A stretch of DNA of 64,000 bases from Janthinobacterium sp. (GTDB lineage Bacteria > Pseudomonadota > Gammaproteobacteria > Burkholderiales > Burkholderiaceae_D), in contig PKWL01000141.1 in NCBI GenBank assembly GCA_003133225.1, forward strand, positions 31,472-95,471, read 5' to 3'. Shown piece by piece: positions 58,237-64,000 of the stretch. Under the pieces are notes generated by a model. It did no database searches, was not told the origin of the DNA, and was given only the letters and a program-made list of their open reading frames with translations. Each line of letters starts with the position of its first letter. Positions within the stretch are counted from its first letter, which is position 1. The translations under genes and the position numbers were made by a program.

Positions 58237-59068
58237 GGCTGTTTTAATGTATTATTTTCGGAATTAAAATAGGTAAATTATCAAACTCGCCGAGCGCCTC
58301 TGGTGCGTATTTCAGCGATCTTAAAAAATCATGTCGGCGCATCGTGAGCGGCCATTTCGGTCCATCGTGGCCGTGGTGCAGCGTTGTGTCACGTGGTCAA
58401 ATCTTAAACCATCTGCTCACGCTGGTATCGGTTTATTCTCTTTTTCGCTCTTTTTTGTTTTTTAAGGCGGCGGTTCTTTACCGCGGTCGCTTCTCTGATG
58501 GCGCGGGTTTTTTAACGGGGGGCTCGGAGGGCGCCAAAGGGCGGCAGTCGATGGCTCTTCAAAAAAAGAGCCATCCCGCGGATCGCTCCGGGGCTATCCG
58601 CCCTTGCCCGGCCTGTCGGCGCCCCCGAACATTGGCGAACGCTTGCCGCATGCAATCGAGCAGTTCAGGCGATCACGTCTTATTTGGCCATAAAAGCGGT
58701 ACGTGGCGTAAGAATCTAAACAGCCGAGAGCCGCATCCGTTGGCGTTTACGATACTTGCATATTAACCAACATCTTAACCAACTACGTAATACAACAAAT
58801 TGAAAACCCTTTCCTTTGTTGTCCTGCTACGGCCAATCGATTGGCCAACTGCGCCAGCACATGCGCCGACCACGCGGCTGCTGCCTTGAAATGGGACTGA
58901 CGGAAAATATGCCGATGCCATGGCGGCATGGTGAACATGAAATGTGGTCATTATGGGCGTGTAAATCGCTGCGCAATCTAGGCATAGACAAGGCCAAAAT
59001 GCGCTACGTACTGCTCAGGTAAGCAACACGTCGTACTGCGTAATTTACTGAATTTACTAGGGAAGCAG
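58237..59068. other. Gene-poor region between methyltransferase and tRNA-Arg
   Basis: No supported gene. Frames at 58344-58766 and 58816-59022 lack ribosome sites and family features. A 10-bp hairpin GATGGCTCTT/AAGAGCCATC lies at 58550-58575 with no T-run. The base composition is uneven. This could be the remnant of an element inserted beside tRNA-Arg, but no integrase was seen. Confidence 0.4.
58550..58575. other. 10-bp perfect hairpin
   Basis: Arms GATGGCTCTT and AAGAGCCATC around CAAAAA. No T-run follows on either strand, so a terminator role is unlikely. Confidence 0.4.
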
Positions 59069-59144
59069 TGGTGCGGCTGGTGGGAATCGGACCCACGACC
59101 CTTGGCTTCGGAGGCCAATACTCTATCCACTGAGCTACAGCCGC
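59069..59144 (-). tRNA. tRNA-Arg (anticodon CCG)
   Basis: A 76-base cloverleaf read on the minus strand with encoded CCA: acceptor GCGGCTG/CAGCCGC, D-arm GCTC/GAGT, anticodon stem TTGGC/GCCAA around CTCCGAA, and T-loop TCCGATT. The promoter is at 59170-59198. Confidence 0.96.
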
Positions 59145-59169
59145 GCGGGGAATGTCTGAAGTGAGACGA

Positions 59170-59198
59170 AGGATACCGTTTTTCTCATCTGCCGTCTA
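59170..59198 (-). promoter_or_regulatory. Candidate promoter of tRNA-Arg
   Basis: On the minus strand TAGACG (59198-59193) and TATCCT (59175-59170) are 17 bases apart, with the -10 ending 26 bases before the tRNA. Each hexamer matches four of six consensus positions. Confidence 0.45.
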
Positions 59199-59329
59199 TG
59201 GAAAGTGTGACATTACCCCCGATTTGGATTCCAAAGAGAATTTTTTGAGTCTATAATCGCAAATTTGGCGAATGTTTAATAAGCAAAGGCTTTTTGCCGC
59301 GCCGTCACGAATATTGCAATAAGGAAATC

Positions 59330-59974
59330 ATGAGCGACGCCCACAACGAACACGAATCCGCCATCAGAACACCTAAGCAGCTCGTTGCTGCCGTGGCCGG
59401 CTTTTTTTTGGCCACGGTCATCTGCATTATCTTATTGGTGTCGTTTGTCACGACCAAAAAACTGACCGGCGAAGGTTCTGATAGCCAGGATCCAGCTGTC
59501 GTAGCTGAACGTTTGCGCCCAGTGGCCGATGCCGGCTTTACGCTGAAAGATGTGAGCGGGCCAAAACAGTTACAAACTGGTGAGGCTGTGTATACATCCA
59601 CTTGTTCTGCTTGCCATTCCATAGGCGCAGCAGGGTCGCCGAAATTTGGCGACCCTAGTGCCTGGTCGGCGCGTATCGCCCAAGGTTACGATACTTTACT
59701 CAAGCACGCGCTCGAAGGAATCCGCGCCATGCCAGCCAAGGGCGGCAACCCGAATTTAGATGATGTGGAAGTTGCGCGCGCTATGGTATACATGGCGAAC
59801 AAAGGCGGTGCCAGCTTCAAAGAGCCCGCCTTGCCGGCGGCTGCGGCTAGCGCGGCGGCCGGCACTGACGCCGCCGCAGCTGCTCCGGCAGTATCAGGTG
59901 CGGCGGCGCCTCTAGCGGCTCCTGCCGCGCCCGCTGCCCGATCGAAACTGGCAGCTGACGCAAGCTCCCATTAG
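59330..59974 (+). CDS. Membrane-anchored cytochrome c5 family protein
   Basis: A 214-residue protein with a cytoplasmic N-terminus, one membrane helix (VAAVAGFFLATVICIILLVSF), and a periplasmic cytochrome c domain with haem site CSACH (92-96) and probable axial Met in RAMPAKGGNPNL. VYTSTCSACHSIGAAGSPKFGD is the c5 pattern. The C-terminal 40 residues are an Ala-rich low-complexity tail. The ATG at 59330 has AAGGA upstream. It may carry electrons from the bc1 complex to an oxidase. TATAAT at 59252-59257 is a candidate -10. Confidence 0.92.
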   Translation: MSDAHNEHESAIRTPKQLVAAVAGFFLATVICIILLVSFVTTKKLTGEGSDSQDPAVVAERLRPVADAGFTLKDVSGPKQLQTGEAVYTSTCSACHSIGAAGSPKFGDPSAWSARIAQGYDTLLKHALEGIRAMPAKGGNPNLDDVEVARAMVYMANKGGASFKEPALPAAAASAAAGTDAAAAAPAVSGAAAPLAAPAAPAARSKLAADASSH

Positions 59975-60245
59975 ACTAAGCCTTGGATCAGCATAACGGG
60001 CATAGGCGTGTAGCCTGCTAAAGGCGGCTTTATCGCCTCAGGCGAAAGTAGTGTGAATGCAACCATTGCATACATGGTTGCTGCTACGAAATAAGCACAC
60101 GTCTCCAAAAATACTGGCGCGCTAAATGGCAAGCCTCGCTTACCGAGGACGCGACGCACTGTGCTGCTGCTCCGCCGGCTCCGCGCGCTTTTAAGACTAC
60201 CAAAAGGCGCGATGGTCGTGTGTGGCCGCCTATTGCTGGGGCGAC

Positions 60246-62291
60246 TCACCACATGATTACCCGCTCCTTTGGCGGCAAATACATTTTGTCGCCTTTCTTG
60301 ACACCGAATGCGCGGTACCAGCCCGGTTGGTTACGCAAGGCTCCGTTGGCGCGGAACTGGCCCGGCGAGTGCGGGTCGACCTTGAGTGAAACTAGCTGTT
60401 GCGCTTCGCGCATTTTCATGCGCCACACTTGCGCGAAGCCAATAAAAAAGCGCTGTTCGCCCGTATAGCCGTCGATCTCGGGCGCTTTTTTCCCGTGCAA
60501 GGACAGTTTATACGCCTTGAAGGCGATCGCCAGGCCCGAGTTGTCGGCAATGTTTTCGCCCAAGGTCAATTCACCATTGACGTTGTAGCCCTTGACCGGG
60601 CTGTAGCCATTGTATTGCGCAACCAATTGCCGGGTCTTGGCCGCGAAATTTTTGTGATCGGCCGCAGTCCACCAATCGCGCAAATTGCCGTCGCCATCGT
60701 ATTGCGCACCCTGGTCGTCGAAGCCGTGGCTAATTTCGTGGCCAATCACGGCGCCAATCGCACCGTAATTAACCGCGTCATCGGCGCCAGCGTCGAAAAA
60801 AGGAGGCTGCAGTATCGAGGCCGGGAATACGATTTCATTTAGTTCCGGATTGTAATAGGCGTTCACGGTCTGCGGCGTCATACCCCATTCGTCGCGGTCA
60901 ATTGGCTTACCAAGCTTGTTTAGTTCGCGGTTGTAGTTAAATTCGCGCGAACGTCTCACGTTGCCGATCAGATCGTCCTTGTCGATGCTCATGGCGGAAT
61001 AGTCGCGCCAGTGGTTGGGATAGGCGATCTTGGTGGTAAATTTAGCCAGCTTAGCTTGCGCCTGCTTTTTCGTCGCCGGGCTCATCCAGTCAAGCGTGTT
61101 GATGCTTTGCTGGTAGGCTGCCAGCAAGTTTCTGACCATCGCTTCCATGCGCACTTTGCGCTCGGCCGGAAAGTACTGCTCAACGTAGAGCTTGCCGATG
61201 CTTTCACCCAATGCGCCTTCCACCACCGAAACGCCACGCTTCCAGCGCGGCCGGATCTGGGTGACCCCGCTTAGGGTGGTACCGTAAAATGCAAAATTCT
61301 CATCCACAAATGCCTTGGACAGGTATCCTGCGTTGCTGTGGACCAAATGCCACTGAAAATAAGCTTTCCAGGTCGACAGCGGGGTTTTGCTCAGCACCTC
61401 ATTAAAGCCTTTCAGGTAGCTTGGCTGGCTGACGATGACATAGCCGACCTTGCCCGTGATGCCGGCCGCGTTCAGGTAGGCATTCCAGTCATAACCGGGC
61501 GTCAGGTCGGCCAATTTGGCCAGCTCGACCTTGTTGTAGGTCTTCACGGGATCGCGGTTTTCCACTTTACTCCATTGGACTTTGGCGAGTTCGGTTTCCA
61601 GGGCCAAGATCTCCTTTGCATCGGCGCTCGCATTCGTGTCGCCGCCCAGGGTCAGCATTTTTTCCACATGGGTCAGGTATTTGACACGGGTATCAGCCTT
61701 GTTCGCCTCTAAATAATAATCGCGGTCAGGCAAGCCCAATCCGCCTTGGCCGATATCGACGACGTATTTGGTCGAATCCCTGGCATCTTGATGAATGGTG
61801 AAGTCATACGGCGCGCCCACGCGCAGTTTGTTGAAGTAGGCAAGCAGGGCCGGAATTTCTTTTTTTTCCTGCAAGGCGCTGACCATTGCCATTTCGGCAG
61901 CAAGCGGTGTCAACTTCAACCCTTCAATCTTGGTCTCGTCCATGAAGCTGGCATAGAAATCGCCGATTTTCTGCGCAGCCGAGCCAGGCGCGCGATTCGT
62001 CTGATCAGCGCAACCTTCTATGATGGCGCGCAGTTGCGGTTTGATATCGTCATCTAGTTTAGCAAAAGTACCCCAGCTCGCCTTGTCGGCCGGGATTTCT
62101 GTCGTCGCCAGCCACTTGCCGTTCAAATGGATGAAAAAGTCGTCCTGTGCGCGCACGCTTGGATCAACGTATTCAGTGGCGATGCCTGACATTAAAGCCG
62201 CCCCGGCAGCGGACCCTTTGGCAACGCCGTCTGCGGCCGTGCCGCCGGTCAGCAGGCTCAAAGTTATTGCACTTAGCACATATCGTTTCAC
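60246..62291 (-). CDS. M13 family zinc metallopeptidase
   Basis: A 681-residue secreted or periplasmic neprilysin-like endopeptidase. It has an N-terminal signal (MKRYVLSAITLSLLTGGTAAD), a peptidase M13 N-terminal domain (about 45-425), and the catalytic C-terminal domain with NAYYNPELNEIVFPASILQP, the zinc motif HEISH (518-522), the third ligand Glu579 in GENIADNSG, and the closing FFIGFAQVWR and VDPHSPGQFRANG segments. The start is GTG at 62291, with AAGGA six bases upstream. No ATG lies at a better site. It is convergent with the cytochrome c5 gene. Confidence 0.95.
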   Translation of the reverse strand: MKRYVLSAITLSLLTGGTAADGVAKGSAAGAALMSGIATEYVDPSVRAQDDFFIHLNGKWLATTEIPADKASWGTFAKLDDDIKPQLRAIIEGCADQTNRAPGSAAQKIGDFYASFMDETKIEGLKLTPLAAEMAMVSALQEKKEIPALLAYFNKLRVGAPYDFTIHQDARDSTKYVVDIGQGGLGLPDRDYYLEANKADTRVKYLTHVEKMLTLGGDTNASADAKEILALETELAKVQWSKVENRDPVKTYNKVELAKLADLTPGYDWNAYLNAAGITGKVGYVIVSQPSYLKGFNEVLSKTPLSTWKAYFQWHLVHSNAGYLSKAFVDENFAFYGTTLSGVTQIRPRWKRGVSVVEGALGESIGKLYVEQYFPAERKVRMEAMVRNLLAAYQQSINTLDWMSPATKKQAQAKLAKFTTKIAYPNHWRDYSAMSIDKDDLIGNVRRSREFNYNRELNKLGKPIDRDEWGMTPQTVNAYYNPELNEIVFPASILQPPFFDAGADDAVNYGAIGAVIGHEISHGFDDQGAQYDGDGNLRDWWTAADHKNFAAKTRQLVAQYNGYSPVKGYNVNGELTLGENIADNSGLAIAFKAYKLSLHGKKAPEIDGYTGEQRFFIGFAQVWRMKMREAQQLVSLKVDPHSPGQFRANGALRNQPGWYRAFGVKKGDKMYLPPKERVIMW

Positions 62292-62515
62292 GTCATATCC
62301 TTATCATGTTTAATAAACTCTATGCGTTTGGAACCCGTCGTGGACATTATCACTCGCAGCGCACAAATGCAAAAACAAGCAGAACGTGCCACTTTCTCCG
62401 TAGCGGCCTTGGCAGGTGATGACGCGGTGTCCGGTGTCGCGTGTCGCCGTCCTTGGCGCACAAAGCGGCGGCCGTGCTGATTTTGCCGCGGTCGTCATAA
62501 TTGCTTATTATGAGC

Positions 62516-62781
62516 GTAAGGGCGAATTTAACCGCACACAGAGCCTGACGGCTGCTCGAGATAATTGAGCAGATTTTCTAAAGGTTGGCGCAGTTGAATG
62601 GCAGCAGATCGCTTGCGCCGTCGCCCGATGGCTGTTTAGGCAACCCGTCAAGACAAGCCGTAAATGGGCGTGTGGTTCGATGCCGCAAGCGCCACAGGTC
62701 AACATCAGGCTGTAATGATCGCGCTGGCATCGGCGCCAGCGACTGAATTTGAGAACAGCCAATTCTTGCGGTTATGGCAGT
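62516..62781 (-). mobile_element. IS66-family transposase 3' remnant (minus copy)
   Basis: The C-terminal end of an IS66 TnpC-like protein in two frames. From the palindrome downward it reads NRKNWLFSNSVAGADASAII, then shifts frame to SLMLTCGACGIEPHAHL, then GLPKQPSGDGASDLLPFNCA with a stop at 62578-62580. These are hallmark C-terminal IS66 transposase segments. About 60 bases beyond the stop lies GTAAGGGCG at 62516, a likely element end. Frameshifts disable it. Confidence 0.75.
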
Positions 62782-62798
62782 ACTGCCATAACCGCAAG
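62765..62798. repeat. Perfect 34-bp palindrome at an IS66 remnant junction
   Basis: Arms CTTGCGGTTATGGCAGT and ACTGCCATAACCGCAAG meet with no spacer. The palindrome encodes the NRK part of the NRKNWLF motif on both strands, so it is the meeting point of the two head-to-head remnants. Confidence 0.9.
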
Positions 62799-62905
62799 GC
62801 CTGATTGTTCAGTGATACGCCGGCCGGCGCGACGCCAGTGCCATCATCTATTTGCTGTTGGAAACGGCCAAGGCGAATGGTCTTGAGCCATACACATGGC
62901 TGTGG
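62782..62905 (+). mobile_element. IS66-family transposase 3' remnant (plus copy)
   Basis: A second, divergent C-terminal fragment in the opposite direction: LFSDTPAGA, then after a one-base deletion DASAIIYLLLETAKANGLEP and YTWLW. A stop replaces the conserved NW before LFSD. It differs from the minus copy (DTPAGA versus NSVAGA; ETAKANGLEP versus MLTCGACGIEP), so two different elements are involved. Confidence 0.7.
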
Positions 62906-63339
62906 ATGGGCCAAAGGTAAATTGGCCCACACACTAGGTTGCAGTTTGTACGCAGTGTACAGCCACGCCTGTCTTGTCGTCTGGTGCCTATACATGGCAA
63001 ATGGACTCCACCACCGGCTTACTGCAAGGCAAGCGCATTGGGGATAAATTTTATCGTGAAAACGGGGGATGTTCGCGCTTCACTCCCGCTATTTGGAAGT
63101 GCGTCGAATCTTGTTAGCCCGATCTCCGGCGCAAGCATGGCCGACCAGAATGGGTTTTCGAGGCGAAATTTTTTTCTCTCTTCCTCAGGTCCAGCAGTCG
63201 CCCAGACTGCTGGCGAACGGCAACATGTCGCCGCTTTTTATATGGATTCAGACCGGGGCGGTCGGCGCTCCTGCCACCCGGCGTTAATTTTGCATGCGGG
63301 GATTCGACCACGCCAAGAGACTCATCTGCTGGGCGCCGC

Positions 63340-63882
63340 TCAGGAACCCGGCATCCCCATACCGCCCGCGCCCGGCCGCCCGGTATGGGGGCGGCTGACG
63401 GCATCTTTGCTGTGTTCCGTCGTGTGTTGTGAAACGCCATCTAGTACCCGCTGCATTTGCTCGACAAAGAAAGTGGCGGCGGCGCTGCGCTGGGTTTCAT
63501 TGAGCGCGTCGTTCACCGTCAGCCAGAGCTCGCGCAATTGCTTTTCCTCGGCCGCGCTGGCCGCCGTTTCAACATCAAGTCCGCCAACTAGGCCACGCAA
63601 CTCGACGTTCGGGCCGGCCAGGCCCGCTTTGAGCGCAGCTTGCAAGCGGTCGCGCCGCCCTAGGCGCTCACGCATCAGCTGGTGCGTCTTGGCATCGACT
63701 TGCTGCCACAGGCGTTGCTGGTTGGCGTTCAGGTTCAGCGATTGCTTGAGGTCCGGCCCCATCGCGATCAGGTCTTCTATATGCATGTCCATCACTGGAA
63801 CGGCAAACGAGGACGCTGCCGCCGCCCCTAACAGGAGGGCAGCGCAGAGCCGGAGCGCACCGAGGTAGAGGGAAGATGTCAT
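63340..63882 (-). CDS. Spy/LTxxQ-like periplasmic protein
   Basis: A 180-residue exported helical protein. A signal peptide (MTSSLYLGALRLCAALLLGA and onward, ending near FAVP) is followed by LNLNANQQRLWQQVDAKTHQ, which resembles the LTxxQ motif of Spy/CpxP-type proteins, and a second helical repeat FVEQMQRVLDGV. The C-terminus is Gly/Pro-rich (GRPGAGGMGMPGS). Spy-like proteins act as periplasmic chaperones or metal sensors; which applies is not shown. ATG 63882 has AGGGGC eight bases upstream. A terminator-like hairpin lies just upstream at 63906-63928. Confidence 0.7.
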   Translation of the reverse strand: MTSSLYLGALRLCAALLLGAAAASSFAVPVMDMHIEDLIAMGPDLKQSLNLNANQQRLWQQVDAKTHQLMRERLGRRDRLQAALKAGLAGPNVELRGLVGGLDVETAASAAEEKQLRELWLTVNDALNETQRSAAATFFVEQMQRVLDGVSQHTTEHSKDAVSRPHTGRPGAGGMGMPGS

Positions 63883-63905
63883 GTATTAGCCCCTGAAATG
63901 GACAT

Positions 63906-63928
63906 AAAAAAGCCTGCCCAGCGCAGGC
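63906..63928 (-). terminator. Rho-independent terminator upstream of the Spy-like gene
   Basis: On the minus strand the perfect stem GCCTGC/GCAGGC with loop GCTGG is followed by six T. It would end a minus-strand transcript entering from beyond the right edge, 24 bases before the Spy-like start. Confidence 0.8.
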
Positions 63929-63967
63929 AAGAACCAAAGAACTGCAATCTTACTATAGGGCGACAGA

Positions 63968-64000
63968 CTAGAGCAGATCGAGTCTTGTCCAATATGGTAT
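63968..64000 (-). CDS. Possible C-terminal end of a gene cut by the window edge
   Basis: A minus-strand open frame enters at the edge and ends with IPYWTRLDLL and a TAG at 63970-63968. The terminator at 63906-63928 fits a gene ending here. Only ten residues are visible, so no family can be named. Confidence 0.3.
   Translation of the reverse strand: MPYWTRLDLL

Larger units (their letters stand above)
62292..63339. other. Gene-poor region with IS66-family transposase remnants
   Basis: Contains the inverted IS66-family remnants listed separately, with the palindrome at 62765-62798. The remaining DNA (62292-62515 and 62906-63339) shows no gene; a hairpin TGGGCCAA/TTGGCCCA is at 62907-62929. 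Confidence 0.5.

Noticed and set aside
58344..58766. 140-codon plus-strand frame
   Set aside because: No ribosome site or family features, and it crosses the hairpin at 58550-58575.
57211..59068. Restriction-modification system
   Set aside because: Only the methyltransferase is present; no frame with endonuclease or specificity features was found.
63001..63117. 38-codon plus-strand frame MDSTTGLLQGKRIGDKF...
   Set aside because: No ribosome site and no family match; too short to support.

Overview
The window looks like a chromosome segment of a Burkholderiales bacterium, most likely Oxalobacteraceae (Janthinobacterium/Massilia/Duganella-like). The reasons are the neighbourhood petABC-sspA-sspB, gpmA-envC-ctpA-moeB, rhodanese-grxC-secB-gpsA and dksA-STAS-hslVU, a betaproteobacterial DksA whose zinc cysteines are lost, and two Burkholderia-type porins. 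The taxonomic call is inference from gene content; no database search was run.

Layout. 0.2-0.6 kb: an orphan DUF190 (PII-like) gene. 1.0-8.9 kb, minus strand: a five-gene operon for a tripartite RND efflux pump (inner-membrane pump, adaptor, outer-membrane lipoprotein) followed directly by its own OmpR-type response regulator and histidine kinase. 9.5-15.3 kb: dapF, two porins and long gene-poor stretches. 15.4-22.4 kb, plus strand: DUF484, xerC, a COG0523 metallochaperone-like GTPase, dksA, a protein with two STAS-like units, and hslV-hslU. 22.5-33.6 kb, minus strand: a twelve-gene type II secretion operon, gspG-H-I-J-K-L-M-N-D-E-F-C. 33.7-38.2 kb, minus: ThiF/MoeB-like E1, S41 carboxy-terminal protease, EnvC-like amidase activator, gpmA. 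38.3-40.9 kb, plus: rhodanese, grxC, secB, gpsA. 41.0-43.2 kb, minus: cupin, HtrA-type protease, mscL. 43.9-48.1 kb, plus: cytochrome bc1 genes petABC, then sspA, sspB and tRNA-Thr(UGU).

From 48 to 64 kb the character changes: isolated genes separated by long non-coding stretches. These include an adhesin-E-like secreted protein, a 72-residue hypothetical, the wreck of a copper-type P1B ATPase gene, a PAS-PAS-GGDEF-EAL protein, the fused isobutyryl-CoA mutase IcmF behind a promoter with an embedded palindrome, an orphan beta-class DNA methyltransferase beside tRNA-Arg(CCG), a membrane-anchored cytochrome c5, an M13 metallopeptidase, a pair of inverted IS66-family transposase remnants that meet at a perfect 34-bp palindrome, and a Spy/LTxxQ-like periplasmic protein.

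How the genes work together. Several blocks are functional units: efflux plus its sensor pair, the T2SS apparatus (prepilin peptidase GspO absent here), protein quality control (HslVU, the HtrA protease, SspB as ClpXP adaptor), envelope and septum maintenance (EnvC, CtpA), and respiration (bc1 complex and cytochrome c5). I saw no CRISPR array, prophage or complete insertion sequence. The most unusual structures are the IS66 head-to-head junction, the decayed P1B ATPase, the palindrome inside the icmF promoter, and the orphan methyltransferase next to a tRNA.
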